DNA of 44,395 bases. Source: Bacilli bacterium. Its GTDB lineage: Bacteria; Bacillota_I; Bacilli_A; RF39; UBA660. The stretch lies in the NCBI GenBank assembly GCA_016296185.1, contig JAEDJT010000008.1, positions 1-44,395 on the forward strand. Reading direction: 5' to 3'. Made by a program: the position numbers and the translations under genes. Of the stretch, positions 25,036-32,699 are shown piece by piece; position 1 is the first letter of the stretch; every line of letters starts with the position of its first letter. Under the pieces are notes generated by a model that saw only the letters and a list, made by a program, of their open reading frames with translations, had not been told where the DNA came from and ran no database searches.

Positions 25036-25440
25036 ATGCCAAAAGAATGGCTTAAATTATATGAAACAGCAAAGAATAATTTAACTACAAATGAGCTATC
25101 ATCATTTGTAACATGTGGTAATTACTCATGTGTTATTGAAACTAATAATAAAAAAATATATAATGGTATAGATATAAAAACTAATAGTAAATTAGAATCT
25201 AAAGCAGAAGATATAGCAATTATTAATATGATTAATAATAAAGAAACAACAGTGAAAAGAATTATATTAATAAATGAACTTGAAGAAATAATAATGCCTA
25301 ATAAAGAATCATTAATTAATCTATTAGCACTATCATATGATAATCTAAATACAGAAATAATTATTAACGAAAATGAAATAAAAAAACTAAGTGAATTACT
25401 ACCAGATTGGTGGGGAACATATAAACCTATTAAAAAGTAA
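25036..25440 (+). CDS. Cytidine deaminase-fold protein without zinc ligands
   Basis: A 134-residue protein following the cytidine deaminase pattern throughout: SCVIETNNKKIYNGIDI (strand pair), SKAEDIAIINMI where active enzymes have C/H-A-E-x-x-A, VKRIILINELEEIIMPNKESL where active enzymes have PC-x-x-C, and the family-typical ending LSELLPDWWGTYK. The Cys/His ligand is Lys56, and the two Cys after Pro88 are Asn89 and Ser92; Glu58 is kept. All three zinc ligands are gone, so deamination is not expected. It may bind a nucleoside or act as a subunit. Followed by a terminator and then deoD, also nucleoside-related. Confidence 0.72.
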   Translation: MPKEWLKLYETAKNNLTTNELSSFVTCGNYSCVIETNNKKIYNGIDIKTNSKLESKAEDIAIINMINNKETTVKRIILINELEEIIMPNKESLINLLALSYDNLNTEIIINENEIKKLSELLPDWWGTYKPIKK

Positions 25441-25445
25441 ACTTG

Positions 25446-25482
25446 ACACTATTTACAAAATATAATGTAAATAGTGTTTTTA
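25446..25482 (+). terminator. Intrinsic terminator upstream of deoD
   Basis: Perfect 12-bp stem ACACTATTTACA / TGTAAATAGTGT, 8-base loop, then TTT and TTAAA. The tail is short, so attenuation is possible. Confidence 0.7.
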
Positions 25483-25484
25483 AA

Positions 25485-25515
25485 TTGACACAAATCTTTG
25501 TAAATGTAGTAATAT
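25485..25515 (+). promoter_or_regulatory. Probable deoD promoter with palindrome in the spacer
   Basis: TTGACA (25485-25490) is consensus; TAATAT (25510-25515) is a possible -10 at a long 19-base spacing. ACAAATCTTTGT (25490-25501), a 5-2-5 inverted repeat, overlaps the -35 edge and could be an operator. Confidence 0.45.
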
Positions 25516-25539
25516 GTAATCATAGAGGAGAGATGATTT

Positions 25540-26265
25540 ATGAAGCCTCAAGATAGACCACTTCATATTAATGCAAAAAAAGAAGATATAGCAGAAACAG
25601 TTATCCTACCTGGAGATCCACTAAGAGCTAAATATATTGCTGAAAATTTCTTAGAGGATGCTAAACAAGTTACTGATGTTAGAAATATGTTAGGTTTTAC
25701 TGGTACATATAAAGGCAAAAGAGTAACAGTTATGGGTTCAGGAATGGGAATGCCTTCTTGTGGTATCTATGCTTTTGAACTAATCTATTTCTATAATGTT
25801 CAAAAGATTATTCGCATTGGAACATGTGGTGTTGAATCACCTGAGGTAGATATCCCAGAAATCATATTAGCAGATAAGATTTATAGTGAATCAAACTTTG
25901 CTTTCCAATATGATGGTTTTAAAGGAAACGTTGTAAGACCATCTGGGGAATTAGTTGCTCATATTGAAGAAGTAGCCAAAGCTAAAGGATTAGAAATCCA
26001 CAAAGGTGCATTATGGACAACTGATGTATTTGGTCCTTATGTTGATGAAGAAGCTTTAGTAAGTCGTGTACCTAGAGATTTAAATGTTCTAGGACAAGAA
26101 ATGGAAGGATTTGGGCTTATACATATAGCTAATAAGTATAATCGCCAAGCTGCCGTATTAGTTACAGCTGTAGATTCAAAATTTAAAAACAAAGCTGTAT
26201 CTAGTGATGAAAGACAAACTTCTCTAAATGCAATGATTAGATTAGCTCTAGATTCAATTATCTAG
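25540..26265 (+). CDS. deoD: Purine-nucleoside phosphorylase, DeoD type
   Basis: A 241-residue enzyme of the hexameric DeoD class that splits purine (deoxy)ribonucleosides with phosphate to base and (deoxy)ribose-1-phosphate. Seen: HINAKKEDIAETVILPGDPLRAKYIA, GSGMGMPSCGIYAFEL, IRIGTCGV, EMEGFGL (ribose-binding Glu-Met-Glu) and the SSDERQT loop holding the catalytic Asp. The length is normal. Codon use is less AT-biased than neighbours (GCC, CGC and CCT occur), as in the HU gene, consistent with strong expression or with acquisition. AGAGGAGAGATGATTT gives the start. No other deo genes are adjacent. Confidence 0.95.
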   Translation: MKPQDRPLHINAKKEDIAETVILPGDPLRAKYIAENFLEDAKQVTDVRNMLGFTGTYKGKRVTVMGSGMGMPSCGIYAFELIYFYNVQKIIRIGTCGVESPEVDIPEIILADKIYSESNFAFQYDGFKGNVVRPSGELVAHIEEVAKAKGLEIHKGALWTTDVFGPYVDEEALVSRVPRDLNVLGQEMEGFGLIHIANKYNRQAAVLVTAVDSKFKNKAVSSDERQTSLNAMIRLALDSII

Positions 26266-26285
26266 TTCTAATAAATAAAAAAGGG

Positions 26286-26321
26286 TTTTTGTGATACTGG
26301 TATCAATGATGCCGCACAAAA
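26286..26321 (+). other. Structured intergenic element after deoD
   Basis: TTTTGTG (26287-26293) can pair with CACAAAA (26315-26321), enclosing GGTATC-AAT-GATGCC (one G-T pair). Within it TGATAC-TG-GTATCA is also a perfect 6-2-6 inverted repeat, so two folds compete. The sequence is much richer in GC than neighbouring spacers and is followed at once by a terminator hairpin. It could be an RNA element, an operator or a recombination remnant. Confidence 0.4.
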
Positions 26322-26322
26322 T

Positions 26323-26352
26323 AAAAAGAACTATTATTTATAGTTCTTTTTA
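26323..26352 (+). terminator. Intrinsic terminator after deoD
   Basis: AAAAGAACTAT / ATAGTTCTTTT with a TATTT loop and T-rich tail. Confidence 0.85.
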
Positions 26353-26356
26353 TTTT

Positions 26357-26385
26357 TTGACTAAAAAATACGAATATGATAGTAT
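26357..26385 (+). promoter_or_regulatory. Sigma-A promoter of the radical SAM gene
   Basis: TTGACT (26357-26362), a 17-base spacer and TAGTAT (26380-26385) with a TGA extension just before it. Confidence 0.6.
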
Positions 26386-26410
26386 AGCACCTGGAAAAAG
26401 AGGAATCACT

Positions 26411-27232
26411 ATGACTAAAGTATCTATACAAAATCTAGGTATGATAATTACTAATGATTGTAATTTAAATTGTGATCATTGTATGCGTGGAGAAAAATGT
26501 AAAAAGAAAATGAGTCAAGAAGTAATAGAACATACATTTAAAGATGTAGTAGCGGTTTCAAATCTTTGTATATGTGGTGGAGAACCATTACTAGCACTAG
26601 ATGTCTTAGAAAATATATTTAATTACATAATAGAAAATAGAATATTAGTATCTCAAGTTACATTAGTAACAAATGGAACAATATATAGTGACGAATTCTT
26701 GAGAATATATAATGAAATGAATGACTATGTGTCATTCTTTGACAAAAGTAAAATGTCATTCCATATATCATATGACGACTATCATGTTAAAGAATTAGAA
26801 AGATTAAATTTAGAAAAACAATACATAGATAATTATAAAAAATATAAAGAATCAAAATTCTTCGGTGGAATACAACCATTAGATCCTAAATTAAAACTAT
26901 TTAGAGAAGGTAATGCTGAAAAATTACCAGAAAGTAAAACAGTACCATTAAGACAAATGGGATATGTATTAACATATGTAGGCAAATTTGCTAGATTAGA
27001 TGAAAAGAATGGTTTATGTAATATAGGACCATTAGTAACAGTTAATACAGATGGAATACTAACAGAATGTGATGCATCATTATATCATCAATCAACACTA
27101 TATAATTATGGTAATGTACTAGATAATACAATACATGATATAGTAAAGCCACAAGCTTTAATATTAAAACCTAGAAAATGGTATAAAGAAACATGTAGAA
27201 GAATGAAAGAACATACAACATATAATAACTAA
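26411..27232 (+). CDS. Radical SAM protein
   Basis: A 274-residue enzyme with the radical SAM cluster motif C17-N-L-N-C21-D-H-C24 near the N-terminus, then CGGEPLL (the SAM-binding GGE motif) and VTLVTNGT. The C-terminal part contains GLCNIGPLVTVNTDGILTECDAS, a Cys-containing stretch like the short SPASM/Twitch-type extensions that bind a second cluster. The substrate is unknown; there is no precursor peptide gene next to it. The frame is open farther upstream, through the promoter, but AAGAGGAATCACT before the ATG at 26411 fixes the start. It is flanked by a terminator on each side. Confidence 0.88.
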   Translation: MTKVSIQNLGMIITNDCNLNCDHCMRGEKCKKKMSQEVIEHTFKDVVAVSNLCICGGEPLLALDVLENIFNYIIENRILVSQVTLVTNGTIYSDEFLRIYNEMNDYVSFFDKSKMSFHISYDDYHVKELERLNLEKQYIDNYKKYKESKFFGGIQPLDPKLKLFREGNAEKLPESKTVPLRQMGYVLTYVGKFARLDEKNGLCNIGPLVTVNTDGILTECDASLYHQSTLYNYGNVLDNTIHDIVKPQALILKPRKWYKETCRRMKEHTTYNN

Positions 27233-27260
27233 AAGTTGAATTGAAAAATTCAACTTTTTT
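27231..27260 (+). terminator. Intrinsic terminator after the radical SAM gene
   Basis: Perfect 12-bp stem AAAAGTTGAATT / AATTCAACTTTT with a GAAA tetraloop and T run. Confidence 0.88.
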
Positions 27261-27264
27261 ATTG

Positions 27265-27270
27265 TATAAT
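27265..27270 (+). promoter_or_regulatory. -10 element for priA
   Basis: TATAAT follows the terminator T run, 22 bases before the priA ATG. Confidence 0.5.
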
Positions 27271-27292
27271 AATACCCATAAAGGTGATAGAC

Positions 27293-29473
27293 ATGTTTGC
27301 AGAAGTATTAATAGAATATAGTGCTAAATCAATTGATAAAACATTTACTTATAAAGTACCAGAACATTTACAATCTGTAATAAAAGTAGGTATGAAAGTA
27401 CTTGTACCATTTGGACCAAAAACAATTAATGGCTTTATAACTAATATAGTTAATGTTTATAATGATGAATATGAAATAAAAGAAATAGAAGATATTGTAG
27501 ATAAATATTTTTGTCTTAATAAAGAACTAATGGAATTGGGAACATATCTTCAACATAAAACATTATGTACTAAAATAGCAGCTTATCAAACAATGTTACC
27601 ATCTTCACTTAAAGTAAAAACACAAGAACATAATTATTCAAAATATATCTATTATGTAGAATTAAATAAAAACTATTTAGAAATAGATACATATATAAAA
27701 GAAAATCCTCGTCGTAAAAAACAAATAGAAGTATTAGAAGATTTACTTAAAAAGAATAAAATGTTAAAAAGTACATATACATCTAATATTATAAATGCAT
27801 TACTAGAAGAAGATTTAATAAAAATTACTAAAGAACAAATATATAGACTAGATGCAGAACACGAAATAATAAATGATATAAAACTAAATAAAATGCAACA
27901 AACAGCAGTAGACAGTATTAAATTTAATGAAAAAAATACATATCTATTACATGGTGTTACTGGTTCAGGAAAAACAGAAGTATATATAGAATTAATAAAA
28001 AAAGCAGTTAAAGATGGAAAAACAGCTATAATGCTAGTACCTGAAATATCACTTACTACACAAATCGTAAATAGATTCTATAGTAGATTTGGAAATGATG
28101 TTGCAATTTTTCATAGTGGTTTATCAGATGGCGAAAAATATGATGAGTATTTAAAAATACTAAGAGGAGAAGTACATATTGTAGTAGGAACAAGAAGTGC
28201 TATATTTACACCATTAAATAATTTAGGAATAATAATTATAGATGAAGAACATTCAGAAACATATAAACAAGATTCAAATCCAAGATATCATGCTTTAGAT
28301 ATGGCAGAATTTAGATCAAAATATAACAATATTCCATTAATATTAGGAAGTGCAACACCTTCACTAGAATCAATGGCTAGAGCTCAAAAGGGTGTATACA
28401 CATATGTGTCAATGCCAAATCGTATAGGTTCTTCAGTATTACCAAATGTTGAAATAGTTGATATGGCTGAAGAAATGAAACATCGTAATACAATCTTTTC
28501 AAGGTTATTAAAAGAAAAACTTAACGAAAGATTAGAACGTCATGAACAATCAATTCTATTATTAAATAGAAGAGGATATTCAACAGTAATTAGTTGTAAA
28601 TCATGTGGCTATACATTTAAATGTCCTTACTGTGATATAACACTTACATATCATAAATCTTCAAATAACTTAAGATGTCATTATTGTGGTTATACAATAT
28701 TTAAAAACGAAGAATGTCCTGAATGCAAAGAAAAAGCTTTAAATGATTTCGGATTAGGAACAGAAAAACTAGAACAAGAAATAATAAAACTATTACCAAG
28801 TGCAAGAGTTATAAGAATGGATGCAGATACAACAAGAAATAAAGGGGCTCATGAAGATATAATAAATAGATTTAAAAACCATGAATATGATATCTTATTA
28901 GGAACACAAATGATTTCTAAAGGATTAGATTTTCCATTAGTAACATTAGTAGGTATAATAAATGCTGATGCAACACTTAATATACCTGATTTCAGAAGTG
29001 GAGAAAGAACATTCAGTTTATTATCTCAAGTAGCAGGTAGAGCAGGAAGAAGTGATCTACCAGGTGAAGTAATATTACAAACATTTAATCCAGATGATTT
29101 CACATTAAAATGTGTACAAAAACATGATTATATGAAATTCTATGATTACGAAATGAATAATCGACATAAATTAGATTATCCACCATATTACTTTATAACA
29201 ACAATAAAAATTGCTTCTAAAGATTATGATGTAGCATCAAAAGAAATAATTAAAGTAAAAAAATTCCTAGAACAAAACTTATCAAAAGATACAGTAATTC
29301 TAGGACCAACAACAGCATCAATGTTTAAAATCAATAATATATATAGATTTCAAATAACATTAAAATATAAAAGAGATATTAAACTATTAGAAACATTGCA
29401 TGAATTAGATAAAATGTATATGTTAAATAATAAAGCTAATATCGAAATAGACAATAATCCATTATTTGTATAA
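27293..29473 (+). CDS. priA: Primosomal protein N' (replication restart helicase PriA)
   Basis: A 726-residue superfamily 2 helicase that reloads the replisome at stalled forks. N-terminal 3'-DNA-binding domain (MFAEVLIEYSAKSIDKTFTY), Walker A GVTGSGKTEVY, DEEH box, GSATPSLES, then a zinc-binding domain with four Cys pairs (CKSC, CPYC, CHYC, CPEC), then TQMISKGLDFPLVTLVGI and QVAGRAGRSDLPG (motifs V and VI). Length and order are normal. A GTG at 27284 lies within the GGTGATAGAC ribosome site, so the ATG at 27293 is the start. With dnaB and dnaI at 39947-42111 this window carries much of the Bacilli-type PriA-DnaB-DnaI primosome. Confidence 0.96.
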   Translation: MFAEVLIEYSAKSIDKTFTYKVPEHLQSVIKVGMKVLVPFGPKTINGFITNIVNVYNDEYEIKEIEDIVDKYFCLNKELMELGTYLQHKTLCTKIAAYQTMLPSSLKVKTQEHNYSKYIYYVELNKNYLEIDTYIKENPRRKKQIEVLEDLLKKNKMLKSTYTSNIINALLEEDLIKITKEQIYRLDAEHEIINDIKLNKMQQTAVDSIKFNEKNTYLLHGVTGSGKTEVYIELIKKAVKDGKTAIMLVPEISLTTQIVNRFYSRFGNDVAIFHSGLSDGEKYDEYLKILRGEVHIVVGTRSAIFTPLNNLGIIIIDEEHSETYKQDSNPRYHALDMAEFRSKYNNIPLILGSATPSLESMARAQKGVYTYVSMPNRIGSSVLPNVEIVDMAEEMKHRNTIFSRLLKEKLNERLERHEQSILLLNRRGYSTVISCKSCGYTFKCPYCDITLTYHKSSNNLRCHYCGYTIFKNEECPECKEKALNDFGLGTEKLEQEIIKLLPSARVIRMDADTTRNKGAHEDIINRFKNHEYDILLGTQMISKGLDFPLVTLVGIINADATLNIPDFRSGERTFSLLSQVAGRAGRSDLPGEVILQTFNPDDFTLKCVQKHDYMKFYDYEMNNRHKLDYPPYYFITTIKIASKDYDVASKEIIKVKKFLEQNLSKDTVILGPTTASMFKINNIYRFQITLKYKRDIKLLETLHELDKMYMLNNKANIEIDNNPLFV

Positions 29474-29485
29474 TGGATTATTTTT
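29453..29485 (+). terminator. Intrinsic terminator inside the priA 3' end
   Basis: Perfect 13-bp stem AATAATCCATTAT / ATAATGGATTATT with TTGT loop. The left arm encodes the last residues of PriA and the stop codon is in the right arm. Confidence 0.8.
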
Positions 29486-29642
29486 ATAATTTAAATCTTT
29501 GTTCATAATTTTGACATATAGTATTATATTTACTATATTCATTCATAGTATCATTAGTTATTAATATTTTATTTAACTGACAAGTACCATTACAACAATT
29601 AATACAGTCAGTTACACAACATTCGATTTTTTGATTATACAT
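29484..29642 (-). CDS. Small Cys-rich DUF1540-like protein
   Basis: A 52-residue gene in the space between priA and spoVIF, on the opposite strand. The start at 29642 is preceded by GGTGATATT, the local standard ribosome site. The protein has seven cysteines in the arrangement IECCVTDCINCCNGTC...ILI...YNTICQNYE, which follows the DUF1540 pattern (Cys-x-V-x-x-Cys, a later Cys before a beta strand, and a Cys in 'T-x-C-x-x-F/Y'). Such proteins probably bind metal. The tail-to-tail layout with priA leaves almost no gap. Its promoter region overlaps that of spoVIF. Confidence 0.7.
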   Translation of the reverse strand: MYNQKIECCVTDCINCCNGTCQLNKILITNDTMNEYSKYNTICQNYEQRFKL

Positions 29643-29666
29643 AATATCACCATTACTATTATGTTA

Positions 29667-29693
29667 ACTTTATAAATAATAATACATAAAATA
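29667..29693 (+). promoter_or_regulatory. Candidate sigma-K promoter of spoVIF
   Basis: AC (29667-29668), 16 bases, then CATAAAATA (29685-29693). This matches the Bacillus subtilis sigma-K consensus AC-N16/17-CATAnnnTA exactly. No TATAAT precedes this gene, unlike most others here. Confidence 0.5.
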
Positions 29694-29707
29694 ATATAGG
29701 TGATTAT

Positions 29708-29950
29708 ATGAGATTTGATGATAACTTTTTTAAAAAAGTTGAAAAGAAAACAAAAATTAATAAAAATACAATTATAGATTTAGCTACTAAATTACAACAA
29801 GGTAATTTAAAAGATGAAAAATCTATAAGAGAGGTAATAAATACATTAGCATCAATGACAGGAAAGAACGTTTCTAAAGAAAAAGCAGATAAAATAGTTG
29901 ACACTATCGTTAACGATAAAGTCCCTAAAGGTGTAGATAAAATGTTCTAA
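29708..29950 (+). CDS. spoVIF: Stage VI sporulation protein F (SpoVIF)
   Basis: An 80-residue protein matching SpoVIF in length and order: DLATKLQQGNLKDEKSIREVINTLASMTGKNVSKEKADKIVDTIVNDKVP, the conserved core (positions ~24-73). In Bacillus subtilis it is made late in the mother cell under sigma-K and is needed for coat assembly and spore resistance. AGGTGATTAT precedes the ATG. The sigma-K-like promoter in front of it fits that timing. fhs starts 28 bases later with no terminator between, so read-through into fhs is possible. Confidence 0.85.
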   Translation: MRFDDNFFKKVEKKTKINKNTIIDLATKLQQGNLKDEKSIREVINTLASMTGKNVSKEKADKIVDTIVNDKVPKGVDKMF

Positions 29951-29978
29951 TTGTATTATACTTAAAGCGGTGATTGAC

Positions 29979-31583
29979 ATGACAGATATAGAAATAGCTC
30001 ATAATACACAAATGTTAAATATTAAAGATATAGCTTCTAAATTAAATATAGAAGATTCAATAGAATTATATGGTAATCATAAAGCAAAAATAGTACCTGA
30101 AGAAATTACTTCTAATGGTAAAGGAAAACTAATATTAGTAACAGCAACAAATCCAACACCATACGGAGAAGGAAAAACAACAGTTAGTATTGGATTACTA
30201 GATGCTTTATGTGCATTAAAAAAAGATGCAGTAGCATGTTTAAGAGAACCATCATTAGGTCCAGTATTCGGTCTTAAAGGTGGAGCAACTGGTGGAGGAT
30301 ATTCACAAATGATACCTATTGAAGATATTAATCTTCATTTTACAGGTGACTTTCATGCAATAACAAGTGCTAATAACTTATTATGTGCTGCAATAGATAA
30401 TCATATCTATCAAGGAAATGAATTAAATATAGACTTAGATAAAATAGTATTTAATAGATGCCAAGATGTTAATGATAGAGCATTAAAGAATATGAAAATA
30501 ATAAATGCTAAATATGAAAGAGTAGAAAATTTTGATATAACAGCAGCATCAGAAATAATGGCTATAGTATGCTTAGCAAAGGATATAGAAGATTTAAGAG
30601 TTAGATTAGATAATATTATTATTGCATATAACGAAAATGATAAACCTATATATGCAAAAGAATTAAATGTAACAGGTTCATTATTAGTATTATTAAAAGA
30701 TGCAATAAAACCAAACTTAGTCCAAACTTTAGAACATAATCCAGTAATAGTACATGGTGGACCATTTGCTAATATAGCACATGGTTGTTCAAGTTTAATT
30801 GCAACAAACTTAGGACTTAATATTGCAGATTATGTAGTAACAGAAGCAGGATTTGGTTCAGATTTAGGAGCATTAAAATTCTTTGATATAAAATGTCGTA
30901 ATAATAATGTAAAACCAGATGCTACAGTATTAGTAACAACTATTAGAGCATTAAAATATAATGGTAATGATGACTTACAAAGAGGAATTTGTAACTTAGA
31001 AGCACATTTAAGTATACTAAGTAGATTAACAAAAAACATAGTAGTATGTTTAAATCAATTTGATACAGATACAAAAGAAGAAATAGAATACGTAAAAGAT
31101 TATGTAATAGCAAGAAATTATAAATTTGCATGTACAAGTAATTATACAAAAGGTAGCGAAGGTTCAATTGATTTAGCTAAAGAAGTATTATCTATTATAA
31201 ATAATGAAGAAGAGTATCATGAATTATATGATATAGAAGAAAAAATAAAAGATAAAATAGAAAAGATAGTTAAAAATATCTATCATGCTGGAAATATAAA
31301 ATATACAAACGAAGCATTAGAAAAAATATCTATATTAGAAAAAAATGAATTAGATAAATTACCAATATGTATTGCTAAAACTCCTAATTCAATATCCGAT
31401 AAAAAAGATGTATTAGGAAATCCATCTAACTATGAAGTAACAGTTAGAGATATAAAAATATATAATGGAGCAGGATTCATTACAATATATCTAGGTAATA
31501 TTATTACAATGCCTGGATTACCTGCCAGTCCTAATTATGAAAAGATAGATATCGAAAACAATGAGATAATTGGTTTATCATAA
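29979..31583 (+). CDS. fhs: Formate-tetrahydrofolate ligase
   Basis: A 534-residue enzyme that makes 10-formyl-THF from formate, THF and ATP. Seen are the P-loop region TATNPTPYGEGKTTVSIG, LREPSLGPVFGLKGGATGGGYSQMIP, NLHFTGDFHAITSANNLL and the C-terminal MPGLPASPNYEKIDI. It is a little shorter than the usual ~555 residues but shows no gap in the core. The ATG at 29979 follows GCGGTGATTGAC; a GTG at 29970 is part of that site. The product feeds fMet-tRNA formation by Fmt (42183) and purine synthesis. Confidence 0.96.
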   Translation: MTDIEIAHNTQMLNIKDIASKLNIEDSIELYGNHKAKIVPEEITSNGKGKLILVTATNPTPYGEGKTTVSIGLLDALCALKKDAVACLREPSLGPVFGLKGGATGGGYSQMIPIEDINLHFTGDFHAITSANNLLCAAIDNHIYQGNELNIDLDKIVFNRCQDVNDRALKNMKIINAKYERVENFDITAASEIMAIVCLAKDIEDLRVRLDNIIIAYNENDKPIYAKELNVTGSLLVLLKDAIKPNLVQTLEHNPVIVHGGPFANIAHGCSSLIATNLGLNIADYVVTEAGFGSDLGALKFFDIKCRNNNVKPDATVLVTTIRALKYNGNDDLQRGICNLEAHLSILSRLTKNIVVCLNQFDTDTKEEIEYVKDYVIARNYKFACTSNYTKGSEGSIDLAKEVLSIINNEEEYHELYDIEEKIKDKIEKIVKNIYHAGNIKYTNEALEKISILEKNELDKLPICIAKTPNSISDKKDVLGNPSNYEVTVRDIKIYNGAGFITIYLGNIITMPGLPASPNYEKIDIENNEIIGLS

Positions 31584-31610
31584 AAAGATGAAAATACTTC
31601 ATCTTTTTTT
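31582..31610 (+). terminator. Intrinsic terminator after fhs
   Basis: AAAGATGAA / TTCATCTTT stem with an AATAC loop, A run before and T run after, starting in the stop codon. Confidence 0.82.
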
Positions 31611-31611
31611 A

Positions 31612-31620
31612 TGTTATAAT
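31612..31620 (+). promoter_or_regulatory. Extended -10 for the acyltransferase gene
   Basis: TGTTATAAT directly after the fhs terminator, 18 bases before the ATG. Confidence 0.6.
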
Positions 31621-31638
31621 TCATATAAGGTGGGTAAT

Positions 31639-32685
31639 ATGTTAACAAAAGAAGATGCAAAAAAAATAAAAGGAATAGCTATAATATTAATGCTTATGTA
31701 TCATTTATTCTACTTTAAAGATAGAATATATGGTGGAGGAGTAATATCAATTATAAGTAATAGTTTAGTAGAAAACATGGGTAAATTTGGAAATATATGT
31801 GTACCAATATTCTTTTTTTTAAGTGGATATGGACTATATATAAATTCAAAGAAAAAAGAATACGATTTATTTTATAGAATAAAAAAAATATATCTTGATT
31901 ACTGGAAAATATTTGTAATATTTGTGCCTATAGCAATAATACTATTTAAATATCAACCAAGTAGTGCATATGTAGAATTTGTAAGTAATAGATACAATCA
32001 CTTTTCGATTATAGAATTTATAAAATGCTTTATAGGTATAGAACCAATATATAATGGAGAATGGTGGTTTATAAGAAGTTATGTAATAGCACTTATATCA
32101 TTTCCATTACTAAAAATAATAATTGATAAAAACAAACCTAGTATAAATATATTTATAACAATGATTTTATCAATAGTTCTATATGATGTTATACCATTAT
32201 TAAAAATTGGATCAAATCCATTATTTTATACATTTATTAATCAAACAGTTCATATTACAAGTTTTATAATGGGAATGATCTTTGCATCATCAGATATGTT
32301 TAAGAAAATAGATAAGTCATTAGAAAAAAATAACTATTACGGAATAATAAAAGATATATTATTTATTGGATTAATATTTTTCTTAAGAAACTATCAATAT
32401 GGAGAACAATTTGATTTATTATTTGTTCCGATGTTTATTCTATTTGCATTAGATTTTATAAAAAGAATAAAGATAACTGATAAAGTATTAATGTTATTAG
32501 GAGATAATAGTACTAACATGTGGTTAATTCATACATTCTATTGTTACTATATATATTACATAGTTAAATTAGTATTATTACCAAAATATTCAATATTATG
32601 TTTACTATTATTAATAATATTATCATTAATAACTTCAATTATAATTGAATATATTTATAAAAAAATAAAAAGAATGATTAAATAA
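31639..32685 (+). CDS. Membrane acyltransferase (acyltransferase 3 family)
   Basis: A 348-residue protein with about ten membrane segments. The N-terminal KKIKGIAIILMLMYHLFYF carries the family His (MYHLF), and VPIFFFLSGYGLYI is the FxxSGY/F block typical of acyltransferase 3 proteins. GEWWFIRSYVIALISFPLL and NMWLIHTFYCYY (the Ser/Thr-x-x-x-x-Leu-x-His block) follow. These proteins transfer acetyl or other acyl groups to cell-surface sugars. The target here is unknown. The start after AGGTGGGTAAT is well supported; the frame extends upstream into fhs but that part is not translated. Confidence 0.85.
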   Translation: MLTKEDAKKIKGIAIILMLMYHLFYFKDRIYGGGVISIISNSLVENMGKFGNICVPIFFFLSGYGLYINSKKKEYDLFYRIKKIYLDYWKIFVIFVPIAIILFKYQPSSAYVEFVSNRYNHFSIIEFIKCFIGIEPIYNGEWWFIRSYVIALISFPLLKIIIDKNKPSINIFITMILSIVLYDVIPLLKIGSNPLFYTFINQTVHITSFIMGMIFASSDMFKKIDKSLEKNNYYGIIKDILFIGLIFFLRNYQYGEQFDLLFVPMFILFALDFIKRIKITDKVLMLLGDNSTNMWLIHTFYCYYIYYIVKLVLLPKYSILCLLLLIILSLITSIIIEYIYKKIKRMIK

Positions 32686-32699
32686 TCATCCTTTTTTTA
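32667..32699. terminator. Terminator between convergent acyltransferase and sortase genes
   Basis: An imperfect stem (AAAGAATGATT / AATCATCCTTT, one mismatch) with A and T runs on each side. It covers the ends of both genes. Confidence 0.65.

Noticed and set aside
26286..26321. Fluoride or other known riboswitch, because of GATGCC
   Set aside because: The conserved GGNGATG start and pseudoknot of the fluoride class are absent, and no other class I know fits. Reported only as an unassigned structured element.
26291..26410. Upstream extension of the radical SAM frame
   Set aside because: It would run through a terminator and the promoter. The ATG at 26411 has a ribosome site and the Cys cluster then falls at the usual position.
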